From JADHUC01 sp964617665 (GTDB taxonomy: Bacteria; Planctomycetota; Planctomycetia; Pirellulales; Pirellulaceae), in the NCBI GenBank assembly GCA_964617665.1, contig CAZUAH010000120.1:1-30077 (forward strand): DNA of 30,077 nt. Reading direction: 5' to 3'. The first letter of the stretch is position 1; each line of letters starts with the position of its first letter. A program made the translations under genes and the position numbers. The notes beneath the pieces are model-generated. The model saw only the letters and a program-made list of their open reading frames with translations, had not been told where the DNA came from and did no database searches. This document shows positions 1 to 8,600 of this stretch, piece by piece.

Positions 1-35
1 TTGCCGACAATATCGCCGATTAGCAGTATCCGCAT
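1..35 (-). CDS. Partial metallophosphoesterase, YmdB-like (first 11 codons)
   Basis: Only the 5' end lies in the window. Read on the minus strand from the ATG at 35 it gives MRILLIGDIVG, which matches the opening of the TIGR00282/YmdB metallophosphoesterases, where the GD of the first metal-binding motif follows a short hydrophobic strand. In that family the enzyme hydrolyses 2',3'-cyclic nucleotides. The ATG comes 3 bp after the stop of the RNase Y gene, and an AGGTGA Shine-Dalgarno sequence overlaps that stop, so the two genes are almost certainly co-transcribed and translationally coupled. The rny-ymdB order is also the Bacillus subtilis order. The call rests on 11 residues plus context and could be wrong in detail. 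Confidence 0.62.
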   Translation of the reverse strand, partial: MRILLIGDIVG

Positions 36-38
36 TGC

Positions 39-1595
39 TCACCTGGCGATTTCTGTGAACCGCGATTCGCGCACGACGGTGATCTTGATCTCGCCGGGAT
101 AAGTCAGGCGTTCCTCGAAAGCCTTGGCGATATCGCGACATACCTTTGCGGCCTTGGAATCGTCGGTGTCCTTGGCGCCGACCAGCACTCGCAACTCGCG
201 GCCGGCCTGGATGGCAAACGCCTGTTCCACACCATTGAAACCGCTGGCAATGCCTTCCAACTCCTCCATCCGCTTGATGTATCGCTCAAGCGATTCGCGC
301 CGGGCACCGGGACGTGATGCGCTGCATGCGTCTGCGGTAGCCACCAATACGGTGTACGGATACTCGGTGACGATATCGTCGTGGTGGCCCAACGCGGCAT
401 GGACGACAACAGCCGATTCGCCGTTGCGTTTGAGCAAATCCGCACCAATTTTGGGATGTCCACCCTCAAGTTCGTGATCTGCGGCCTTTCCTATGTCGTG
501 CAGCAAGCCGCAACGGCGAGCTTGATCGCCGTCCAAACCGATCATTTCCGCCATTAGGCCCGCCATGAAACCAACTTCCACGCTGTGACGCAGCACGTTT
601 TGGCTGTAGCTAGTACGGAAGTGAAGCCGGCCGAGCATGTAGATGATGCGCTCGTGAAGGCCCTGGATATTGACCTCCTGGGCAGCCTCTTCGCCCTTCT
701 TGCGAATGTGCTTCTCGATTGCTTGTTCCGTCTCGTTGGCGATCTCCTCAATCCGCGACGGATGGATCCGGCCGTCGACAATCAGTTTCTCCAACGCCTG
801 TCGGGCAATCTCGCGACGAACCGGATCAAAACCGCTGACGATTACTACTCCGGGAGTGTCGTCGATGATGACATCCGTGCCGGTGCGTTTTTCGAAGGCG
901 CGGATGTTACGGCCCTCGCGGCCGATAATCCGGCCTTTCATTTCGTCGTTGGGGATGTCGACTGTGCTGGTCGTGGACTCTGCCGTATGGGCCGCGGCGT
1001 AACGCTGCATGGACGTCAGTAGAATCTCACGAGCCTGTTCTTCGCAACGTTCAGTAATCCGTTTTTCGTGCTTCAGAATGATCGCGCCGGTTTCATGCTC
1101 CAACTCGTCGTTCAGTCTATCCATCAGACGTTGTGCCGCCTCTTCGCGGCTGAGCCCGGCGATCTCGTGCAAGGACTGCCGTTGCATGTCCAATAGCTTG
1201 GTCAGTTCCTCGTTGCGGTGGTTGTAATCCTCCAGTCGTTCGCTCAAACGCCGTTGTGTGCTCTCCACAATGCGTTCTTGCTTCTGCAGGTCTGCGGCTT
1301 GTTGCGACAGACTCTCCTCGCGTTTGTCCAATTTGCGTTCCCGTTCGCGCAAATCGTCCCGTTGTACGCCCAGTTCTCTTTCCGTCTCCGTCTTTTGCTG
1401 CAGAGCCTTCTCTTTGATCTCCAACTCCGCCTCTTTAAGCATGGTGGCGGAATCCTGCTCTGCCTTCGACAGGATCTTGTGCGCCTCGGTTTCCGCATCT
1501 TTCTTGCGCAACCGGTCGAGCAGTTTGACGAAAATAAACGCCGCCACAGCTCCGATAACGGCGGTTAGGAGTGCATACCAAGCTGGAATATCCAA
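39..1595 (-). CDS. rny: Ribonuclease Y
   Basis: RNase Y is a membrane-anchored endoribonuclease that starts mRNA turnover. The 518-residue product has the normal family length and order. There is an N-terminal membrane segment (about 4-25), then a long charged coiled coil (about 28-200). A KH RNA-binding domain follows, with GRIIGREGRN at 221-230. The HD catalytic domain has its His-Asp pair in LLHDIGKAADHE (H366, D367) and H337 upstream. The family signature SASRPGARRES is at 425-435. The start is TTG at 1595: no ATG or GTG gives a better N-terminus, and AAGGGG at 1602-1607 sits 6 nt upstream. The gene is followed after 3 bp by a ymdB-like gene. Nothing is missing. Confidence 0.97.
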   Translation of the reverse strand: MDIPAWYALLTAVIGAVAAFIFVKLLDRLRKKDAETEAHKILSKAEQDSATMLKEAELEIKEKALQQKTETERELGVQRDDLRERERKLDKREESLSQQAADLQKQERIVESTQRRLSERLEDYNHRNEELTKLLDMQRQSLHEIAGLSREEAAQRLMDRLNDELEHETGAIILKHEKRITERCEEQAREILLTSMQRYAAAHTAESTTSTVDIPNDEMKGRIIGREGRNIRAFEKRTGTDVIIDDTPGVVIVSGFDPVRREIARQALEKLIVDGRIHPSRIEEIANETEQAIEKHIRKKGEEAAQEVNIQGLHERIIYMLGRLHFRTSYSQNVLRHSVEVGFMAGLMAEMIGLDGDQARRCGLLHDIGKAADHELEGGHPKIGADLLKRNGESAVVVHAALGHHDDIVTEYPYTVLVATADACSASRPGARRESLERYIKRMEELEGIASGFNGVEQAFAIQAGRELRVLVGAKDTDDSKAAKVCRDIAKAFEERLTYPGEIKITVVRESRFTEIAR

Positions 1596-1882
1596 TGTCC
1601 ACCCCTTCGATTTTCTAAAGGAGCGTCCGCAGCCAAGCGGTGCGCGGAGTGGGGGGGACCGAGTTTAGTTTCCAGCCCAGCGCCGAACGTATTGTCGGCG
1701 AGAGAAGCCCGTGCGAGTCCGTTGGATCGTACTATGTCTCGCGGCGGTTCATACGAAGTTGCCGCCACTCTCGTGTGTCGAATCCGAGTAGCGGATGGTT
1801 GACCCGAGACCGTCTAATCCCTGTTTCAAACTGCAATCTTCCGAAATGAAACGTCAGCCACCCCACGCTGGAGCTCCAAAAC

Positions 1883-1899
1883 AGACGCGGCACGCGTCT
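1883..1899. repeat. Perfect 7-bp hairpin
   Basis: AGACGCG and CGCGTCT form a perfect stem around a 3-nt GCA loop. No T-run follows on either strand, so it is not a typical terminator. It may be part of an intergenic repeat. Confidence 0.4.
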
Positions 1900-2275
1900 G
1901 CGCTGGCCGAATCTTGCGTCTCGGTTATCGCAAACCGGAACGAGCTGCAATTCGGTTCGTCCATGTGGGATCAGGCCCCACAAGAACTCCAGGATGACGA
2001 GGAAAAGGTTCATCTCCTAACCTGCCTTTGGCTAGGGGCGGCTTGTAATGACTTACACTGACTTCTTTGGCGAACTGAAATCGATCTACCCTACGTCCAG
2101 CGCCCTCACTTCCCGACTTGTCTTGGGACGCGGTACATTACCTGTGATAAACTCACTACCATGTTCCCCCAGGCAGAATCGCCTGAGGAGTTGATCCTAT
2201 GGTAACAGAGTCACACCCGAGTGCAAATACACTATCCCCATCTGCGCGATAAATCGCTGGTCCGCAGTTCCGGTT

Positions 2276-2334
2276 GCGCCCGGTGATTGGCGTTTTTCAA
2301 TCAGAGAAAGTTTATGAGATACCGAAACGGGCGC
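2276..2334 (-). terminator. Possible terminator-like structure after the oxidoreductase gene
   Basis: GCGCCCG (2276-2282) and CGGGCGC (2328-2334) are a perfect 7-bp inverted repeat that begins 2 bp after the TAA at 2337-2339. Inside it is a second perfect hairpin, TGATTG/CAATCA, at 2284-2303 with an 8-nt loop. There is no T-run downstream on the minus strand, so it may act as a 3'-end stabiliser or a Rho-dependent end instead of an intrinsic terminator. Confidence 0.35.
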
Positions 2335-2336
2335 AC

Positions 2337-4184
2337 TTACGCCTCGTCAACGAGCTTGGCATATTCTTCCTCGCAGCTACTCCCATCGGGGGTGGCGTCT
2401 TTATTCAGGTCGTACCAATCGTCCTCGAATTTGACAAACCCACCCTCGCCTTTGGCAGCCTTTTTCAGGGCCACATTTGTCGTCAAGGCGATCACAGCAT
2501 CGCCCAAGGCGACTTCCGGCTTGCAGCGAGGCTGAACTGCGGCGTCTTTGCCGTCACCGTTTCTTATGCACCATGCCCAATGTTCGATTTCCTCGGTGTA
2601 GCCACGGCTAACCGGCCCTTCGGCGGCTTTTGCAACCGCTGCCATCTCGCCACTGGCTTGAGTGTCCATACTGGGACCGCCCTTGTCGTCCTTGATACTC
2701 ACGCGTGATGAGGTCGAGGAGTTCTTGTACAGCATCACTTCCTTTTCCTGTTTGAGCACCAGAGTGCCTTTGGTGCCCATGACGACTTCACCGTATCCGC
2801 CAAAACCGTTGCCGTTGATCGACGAGTAGGTGACGACAACCTTCTTGTTGTTGTCGTCCTCCCAAGATGGAATGCCTCCTTTGGGATAATTCATCGTCTC
2901 GTCTTTGTACCCCACATCGAATGAAGGGTCGTATCCAGGGCCTGGGAACTCGAACATGCAATACACGTGGTCACCGGCATCCCGATCCAGCGGGAACGTG
3001 TGGCGTCCTCCCACTGCGTGCACCGTCAGGGGGTGCGCCTTCTTGACATCGCTTCCCATGCCCTTGGCCGCTGTGATGAAAATCCCTGCGGCGTCTAATT
3101 GGTGGCTGCCAAGTTCCGCCATCAGGCCGCCGCCAGTTCGTTCCCATAATCGCCAACGGCAAAGCTCTTCCAAGGCCGGTCGTGGCCGCCCCCCAATCAC
3201 CTTCTTCTCGTAGTCATGTGCCTCGGCGTCAACGTCTTTGTCACCATCCCATATTCGCCATTGCGCTATCTGCTTTTCAAATTTTTCGATCTCTTCAGGC
3301 TTTGCCTTTTCCTTTATCGCCCGCTCTCTTGCCTTTTCCAGTTTTTCCAGATGTTTCAGGATCTTGTTGACGGGCTTTGTGTCTTCGCCGAACACGACTT
3401 CGCCACCAGGCAAGTGTTGCTGCCAACTGTCATGCCCAGGCAGGTTGCCTCGGTGCCACTGAGCGCGAATATGGTGAATCTCTCCCAACACGCCCCAATT
3501 GATCATGTGTTTGGCATTGTCGTACAGCACGCTGTAGTGACGTTGATGCCCAGTCGCCAAGTACAACTCCTGCTCGTAGGCCAGACGCCCCATCACCTTG
3601 CATTGGGCCACGTTGTGCGCCATCAATTTCTCGGTCAACACATGCTTGCCAGCCTTGAGTGCATCGCAGGCGGCCTGGGCGTGCAGGTGCAGCGGCAGCG
3701 CGATGATCACCGCTTCGACGTCCGGATCCCTGATCAATGACTTATAGCCGCCGTTGTTCGCATCATAGACCTTGACGTTCTTCCGTGCCTCAGTCTCATC
3801 CTTGTAGCCATAGACATTCATGAGGCCTCTGCGCACCGCTCTTGCTGTGTCGCTGGCCCAATCGCCGTGGAAAGCACGATGAATGTTGTACGGGCGGATA
3901 TCGGCAATCGCCACTATTCTGACGTAATCGGGGTTGGTGGCACTGATCAGCACGTTTCCTTCGTCACCTGTGCCGATGACGCCGACTCGAACGGGATCGC
4001 CGAGAGGCTTCTTGTCGTAGCCAAAGTACATCGCCCCCAAACCAGCACCCGTTACTAGGCCGCTGCCGACGGCCGTTTTCAGGAAGTCACGCCGATCCAC
4101 ATCCGGGCCAAAAGCGTGATACGCGCCGACGGCTTCGTAGTAGTTGTCGCGACCGATTTCTTTTTCTTCCGGTGTCAGATTCAT
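2337..4184 (-). CDS. Gfo/Idh/MocA family oxidoreductase with Tat signal
   Basis: This is an NAD(P)-dependent dehydrogenase-type enzyme, probably acting on a sugar or sugar derivative; the substrate cannot be told. The 615-residue product starts with MNLTPEEK. A twin-arginine motif RRDFLK (31-36) is followed by a hydrophobic stretch, which suggests folded export. The Rossmann glycine motif GVIGTGDEGN is at 68-77. The family Glu-Lys is at 185-186 (EKL where EKP is usual), and GGGLMAELGSHQLD at 351-364 is typical of planctomycete members. A charged insertion (about 270-330, Lys/Glu-rich) makes it longer than the usual family size. The start at 4184 is chosen over the longer frame to 4238 because GGAGA lies 7 nt upstream and the ATG overlaps the DoxX stop as ATGA, the mark of translational coupling. 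Confidence 0.9.
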   Translation of the reverse strand: MNLTPEEKEIGRDNYYEAVGAYHAFGPDVDRRDFLKTAVGSGLVTGAGLGAMYFGYDKKPLGDPVRVGVIGTGDEGNVLISATNPDYVRIVAIADIRPYNIHRAFHGDWASDTARAVRRGLMNVYGYKDETEARKNVKVYDANNGGYKSLIRDPDVEAVIIALPLHLHAQAACDALKAGKHVLTEKLMAHNVAQCKVMGRLAYEQELYLATGHQRHYSVLYDNAKHMINWGVLGEIHHIRAQWHRGNLPGHDSWQQHLPGGEVVFGEDTKPVNKILKHLEKLEKARERAIKEKAKPEEIEKFEKQIAQWRIWDGDKDVDAEAHDYEKKVIGGRPRPALEELCRWRLWERTGGGLMAELGSHQLDAAGIFITAAKGMGSDVKKAHPLTVHAVGGRHTFPLDRDAGDHVYCMFEFPGPGYDPSFDVGYKDETMNYPKGGIPSWEDDNNKKVVVTYSSINGNGFGGYGEVVMGTKGTLVLKQEKEVMLYKNSSTSSRVSIKDDKGGPSMDTQASGEMAAVAKAAEGPVSRGYTEEIEHWAWCIRNGDGKDAAVQPRCKPEVALGDAVIALTTNVALKKAAKGEGGFVKFEDDWYDLNKDATPDGSSCEEEYAKLVDEA

Positions 4185-5158
4185 GTAATATTCTCCGTTT
4201 TTTGCGGCGGCACGGGTCCCGACTCGACAAAGAACCAAGCAAGGAAGCGGACCAACGGCTTATTTCTTGTCTTCTCGCGCAGGCTCGGAGTCCAGAGTAG
4301 GCCCACGAAGAAATCCAGGCCAAAGAATCGGCCCGCTCCGATCGCCCCGAGTACAAGCAATGCAAACATCTCGACAATTTGATAGTGGGCCGGTATCGCC
4401 CCTGGGGCCCCAGGCCATTGCGTGGCGATGATCGTTGCCAAGAACCCAGCCCCAGCAAGGCACGTCGGCCGCGTAAACAACCCCACGATCAACAGTGCGC
4501 CGACTATCAGATCAAAAGCCGGAATGATGCTGTCGATGAATACCGTATCCATCGGTTTTCGCGCCGGTTTCTTCATGGCGATGGGGCCGCGTCCAGCCTG
4601 CTCTTCCGTGGCGAGAGCATTCAGATCTCGTTCGTACCCACGGCGAATCGCTTCAATCGACTCGATTAAGAGAGCACCATCGCCCTTGTTTTCGCCCTTG
4701 ATCCGTGCCGCTTGCCCTTCCAGCGATGCTACTTCCGCATACGCGGCATCCTGCCGATTCCGGGCCCGTCGCTCGACGCCTTTCTGGTAGATCTGGATGT
4801 CTTCGGCAAACTGCTCGAAGAAGCCCTCCAACTGCTTCTTTCGGGCCTCGAAGACCTTTTCGGCTTCCGCAGTTTGGGTGTCGTCAAACCCGTACCGACG
4901 GCCAACCTGTACGCGATACTGATTCCAGGCATCCAACGTCGCCTCTTGGTCCAAACGGGCCAAGCCATCGACATCCCAGACCACACTTCTAAATGTGGGT
5001 GCCAGCGGCCCCTTAGCAGCCTCCATGAAACCGGCGGAACTGAAATCGCCCGCTGCCATTTTGTCTGCACCTTCACGGAAAAAGTGCCAGCCGACCGCCA
5101 GACGCAGCGCCACAACAGCCAATACGACCAACAACCCGGTTCTGGATGAACTAGACAG
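4181..5158 (-). CDS. DoxX family membrane protein with a large soluble insert
   Basis: It is an integral membrane protein of the DoxX superfamily; members are often tied to redox or thiol chemistry, but its function here is unknown. Numbered from the TTG at 5134, there is one membrane segment near the N-terminus (about 2-18, followed by WHFFREGADKM). A soluble, charged, coiled-coil-like insert of roughly 170 residues follows (about 30-195). The DoxX core with three hydrophobic segments then runs from about 201 to 280. The insert is far larger than in short DoxX proteins. The only standard start in frame is that TTG, which lacks a good ribosome binding site. A CTG at 5158 has AAGGAG with an ideal 8-nt spacer, so I extend the gene by 8 codons to 325 residues. 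Its stop overlaps the ATG of the oxidoreductase gene by 4 bp, so they form an operon. Confidence 0.85.
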   Translation of the reverse strand: MSSSSRTGLLVVLAVVALRLAVGWHFFREGADKMAAGDFSSAGFMEAAKGPLAPTFRSVVWDVDGLARLDQEATLDAWNQYRVQVGRRYGFDDTQTAEAEKVFEARKKQLEGFFEQFAEDIQIYQKGVERRARNRQDAAYAEVASLEGQAARIKGENKGDGALLIESIEAIRRGYERDLNALATEEQAGRGPIAMKKPARKPMDTVFIDSIIPAFDLIVGALLIVGLFTRPTCLAGAGFLATIIATQWPGAPGAIPAHYQIVEMFALLVLGAIGAGRFFGLDFFVGLLWTPSLREKTRNKPLVRFLAWFFVESGPVPPQKTENIT

Positions 5159-5166
5159 TGGACTAT

Positions 5167-5172
5167 CTCCTT
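5167..5172 (-). promoter_or_regulatory. Shine-Dalgarno that favours a CTG start for the DoxX gene
   Basis: AAGGAG lies 8 nt before an in-frame CTG at 5158 and 32 nt before the TTG at 5134. No ATG, GTG or TTG occurs in frame between 5134 and the upstream stop at 5243-5245. Either CTG is the start, or the TTG is used without a well-placed site. Confidence 0.6.
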
Positions 5173-5244
5173 GATCGGTGGTTTGGAAAGCAACGACAGG
5201 CGGGATTTCTGGAGGGTGGCACGCCGGGTATGAACCACTTATTC

Positions 5245-5272
5245 ATTATGTTCAAACGGGCACAACTGACAA
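5245..5272 (-). promoter_or_regulatory. Sigma70-like promoter of the DoxX/oxidoreductase operon
   Basis: On the minus strand TTGTCA (5267-5272; 5 of 6 to TTGACA) is followed by a 16-nt spacer and CATAAT (5245-5250; 5 of 6 to TATAAT). It would give a leader of about 80 nt before the gene. Planctomycete promoters are often weakly conserved, so this is a candidate only. Confidence 0.42.
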
Positions 5273-5421
5273 GCGTCTGTTTGGGCATGTATTTGAAGCC
5301 ATACGCTCGGCGGTTGATTCGATTGCCCTTCACAGACAAACGACTGCATCGGCCTCACGTCGACACTCACGTTTTGAAGCTGGGAAGGGAGAGAAAGAGA
5401 ACTTCGGCGGATAGTCGCCGT

Positions 5422-5452
5422 TCGCTCCGTGGAAGGGGTTATGGCGGAGCGA
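5422..5452. repeat. Palindromic intergenic repeat (TCGCTCCG type)
   Basis: TCGCTCCG (5422-5429) and CGGAGCGA (5445-5452) form a perfect 8-bp stem around a 15-nt loop, preceded by AGTCGCCGT. From memory, similar GTCGCC-TTCGCTCCG palindromes are common between planctomycete genes; this should be checked by search. Confidence 0.45.
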
Positions 5453-5589
5453 GAGCCGAATCAGTTCTCATCAGCCGTGTCCGGAGACGGTGTACCGGCG
5501 CAACCTGCCCGTCGCATTGTGGCCTGGGCGATTCCCAAGGCTACAGCGTCAATGGAAGATGGACGGTGGCATGACGTGAAGCTCGAGCA

Positions 5590-5618
5590 TGGCACGCCCT
5601 TCTTTCGTGGGCGTGCCA
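5590..5618 (-). terminator. Hairpin after the giant gene
   Basis: TGGCACGCCC (5590-5599) and GGGCGTGCCA (5609-5618) form a perfect 10-bp GC-rich stem with a 9-nt loop, 24 bp after the giant gene's stop. There is no T-run on the minus strand after it, so it may act as an mRNA 3'-end stabiliser or in factor-dependent termination. Confidence 0.5.
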
Positions 5619-5642
5619 CTACGATTGTTGGCTATGGAATCG

Positions 5643-8600
5643 TCAATCGTCTCGCCGAGCTTGGCTGACATCCGCGGCGATGTCCGAGAGCGCTAACTCC
5701 AGATCCAGCAACGCATCCAACTCAATCGGGGAATCGTTTCCATTCTCCGCCACGGTGTCGAGCACCACGCTGTCCAGTTCATCGCCGAACAAGGTCGCCT
5801 CACGCACAGGCTCGTCGTCACTCGCGGCCAAGTAACTATCGATACCCAGTGCGCTCGGGCCGTCGGGCTGTGTTTGGACGGAGCCGCCGGACGGTACCGC
5901 GACAAATTCGATTGTCATCAGTTGGTCAATCGAATCTGCCGGATCGACGACGGCGTCAACCGCTGTGGAATCTCCAGCCGCGGTTGCCTGCTCTCCTTCG
6001 GCGCCACCGCCGAACTGCTCGTTAACGGCGCCAACCACCGCCAGCACATCCATCGTCGAAAGCACCCCGTCCTTGTATGTGTCGACATATGGCCCAGCTA
6101 TCGAGACCAGATTGCCCAGCGGTCCCGTGCCGTCCTGTTCGATCTCGGTGATCACGATCAACACATCCAGCGTGGTAACGTATCCGTCGCCGTTGACGTC
6201 ATACGGGTTGTCCGGATTCGTGTTGCCGATCATCCATGGCATGGAGGTACTAGGCGTGACGGGCGGATCAAAGTTGCCTATCACGGGTATCGCAAACTCG
6301 TCACCAAACACCGCATGCTGATCCGGCCCGAAAGGCACAGGGGTGAACAGGTGGTCGAGCATGTTGACCGTACCCGTATTTCGTAGGCCGAGTACGCCAT
6401 CCGCATTGCCCGTGGCATCATCCTTGCCGTACGGATCGTTCGAGACCAAGAAGTACCATTCACCGGCGTTCTCCGGATTCACGCCAGCTCGGTCGGGCAC
6501 CCACAGGCCAATGTCGTCGATGCCGTCCTGATCCATGTCGGTGGCTACCGGCACCTCGCGCACGCCAATGAAGCCGAAGTCAATCGACCGGAACACGGCT
6601 CCGCCCGTCAGCCACGAGTTGGCCACTCCGTTGGTCAGAAGGAAGTTGAATTGATCGTCCCTCCAAGTCCCCAGATCGTCGAAGCCGTCTCCATCGAAGT
6701 CGCCCACGATTGGCAGGCCGATCAGATTTGGCGTGGCCACCGTGGCGTCCACGAGGAAGTTGTGATCTGTATCAAACCACCACGTGCTGCCGCCGAACAG
6801 GGCCACTTCGTCGCCGTTGGTGGAGTTGCCGTCGAAGTTACCCGCCACCGGAAGACCGTTGAAACCGCTCGGGGGCACTGCCACGTTATCGATGTGATTC
6901 GTATCCCATACGCCATCGTTGTCGAAGTCGATCAGCCAGCGGAAATTGCTGCCGATCCGCCCGTACGCGGCCAACTTGTCGAAACCGTCCGCCGGAGGAT
7001 CGTCTGCCGTATTGAAAGTCAGGTCCGGCCCGGGACCTGCAAAGTTGCCGGCAAACAGATCATCTGTTGTGACGCCCAGCATGTACGTGATGTCCCGATT
7101 AGTGAAGTCCCCGTTGTCTGGGTCATAGGTGGAGTTGCCGTTGGTGTCGACCCACACGCTGCCCGAATGGTACACACCGACTTCCGGCCGGCTATCGACC
7201 GTGAACCGCGCTACAAAGTCGCCTCCGGGGATTTCGTCGCCCGTCGGAAACTCGGGTATCTCATGGGGCTCGGCCGTGTGCGATTCCCCGTCCAGCTTGT
7301 TGCCTGCGTAGTCCATCAAGTCGTCGTTGATGGTCAAGGTGAACCGGTCGTCGGGCAACGGCCGCAAGATGTCATCCGGAGTACCGAAGATCCCATCAGT
7401 ACCAGGGTTAGTGAAGTCAATCGTGATGTATCCCGTGGCGGGCTGGCCCGCGGTCAGAGCATCCGTCGCCGCGGTCGCCAGGTTACCGTCCGAGGTAAAC
7501 ATGACGCGGCCGATCGGAATGTTGCCGTTAGCATCGCCGACAACCGAGAAGAACGCGGGATCCAAACCGAGGTCTGGCTCGAACGGACCGGTCGATACAC
7601 CGCCCACCCAATTGACAACCGCTTCCGGATGCGTCTTCAGGGCCGCGAACAGCCAGTTGGCCGCACGATTGGGCAGATCATCCACGCTGACCACCAGCGA
7701 GTTCACCAACGGTGTGGGGCCATCCTCAGACGGCTTCGGATCGAACAGATCGTAAGGATCGTTCAACGCGTTGATCTCGACATCCGTGATCCGTGGACCT
7801 TGCCCGTCTATGAAGATCTCCAACTCGACCGGTGGACTGCTGACGTTGCCGGCCACGTCTTCGGCATTGGCCAGGATTGTCCGGAGGCCGTCGCGAGTCG
7901 TAGCGGTCGGAATTTGGCCACCGGCGAACAAAGCGGCTAGTAGATCATCATCGTTCATATCAACAGTGGACGTCAGTTCCCACTGGCCGTTATTGTGATC
8001 GCCCGTCGCGTTGCCGAACTGGTTCGTGCCGTCGAAGGGTACGGCCACCGTCTCGCCGATAAAGACGTCGGTGCCTAGGTCGAGCGCGCCATTGCCATTC
8101 GTGTCGACGAACAGCCGAACAATCGTATCCGCCTCGGCCAGGCCCCAGAACGTCGGCGTGGTGTCGGACGTAATTCGGTCGTCGTGCGATGCGGGCTGCC
8201 ATATGATGCCCGTATCGCTGTCCGGATGCAGCCCGTCGGTCGTATCGCTCTGCAGTCCGAAGAAGACCGGCGGATCGACGGTATCGACCACGATCTCTAG
8301 CGATTGGCTGCGATCGCCCCAGCCGGTCTGCTGCGGTGTGGCCGGATCGATCATCTGAACCCGAGCCGTTAGGAAATGACTCCCGTCGTCCAACGCTGGC
8401 GTTGTGAAGGAGTAAAGCCCATCCTCCAACTGCGTTGCAAAGCCAAGAGGCCTCTGGACCAAAGCCGTGCCTGAGCCAGCGGCCGGATCGGTTACGCCCT
8501 CGTCGAAGATCGCGATCCGATAACCATGATTCAGCACAGCGTCGCGGAACGGTATCGGAATCTGTTCGTCTGGTGGGCTATTTGTGAATGACGTACCATC

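Larger units (their letters stand above)
1596..2336. other. Intergenic region, about 740 bp
   Basis: It lies between the oxidoreductase gene and rny. The short open frames here, on both strands, show no recognisable protein, signal peptide or convincing ribosome binding site. Visible structure is a perfect hairpin at 1883-1899 and an inverted repeat just after the oxidoreductase stop (2276-2334). The rny promoter should lie in the part nearest 1600-1800, but I could not pick one with confidence. Confidence 0.6.
5159..5642. other. Intergenic region, about 480 bp
   Basis: This spacer separates the end of the giant gene from the DoxX operon. It holds a hairpin directly after the giant gene (5590-5618), an 8-bp palindromic repeat (5422-5452) and a promoter candidate for the operon. 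No protein-coding gene is convincing here. Confidence 0.6.

Noticed and set aside
1732..2013. 93-codon minus-strand frame
   Set aside because: It crosses a perfect hairpin, lacks a clear ribosome binding site and looks like translated intergenic sequence.
4185..4238. 18-codon N-terminal extension of the oxidoreductase
   Set aside because: The ATG at 4184 has a ribosome binding site and the ATGA overlap; the extension lies inside the DoxX gene and has no family resemblance.
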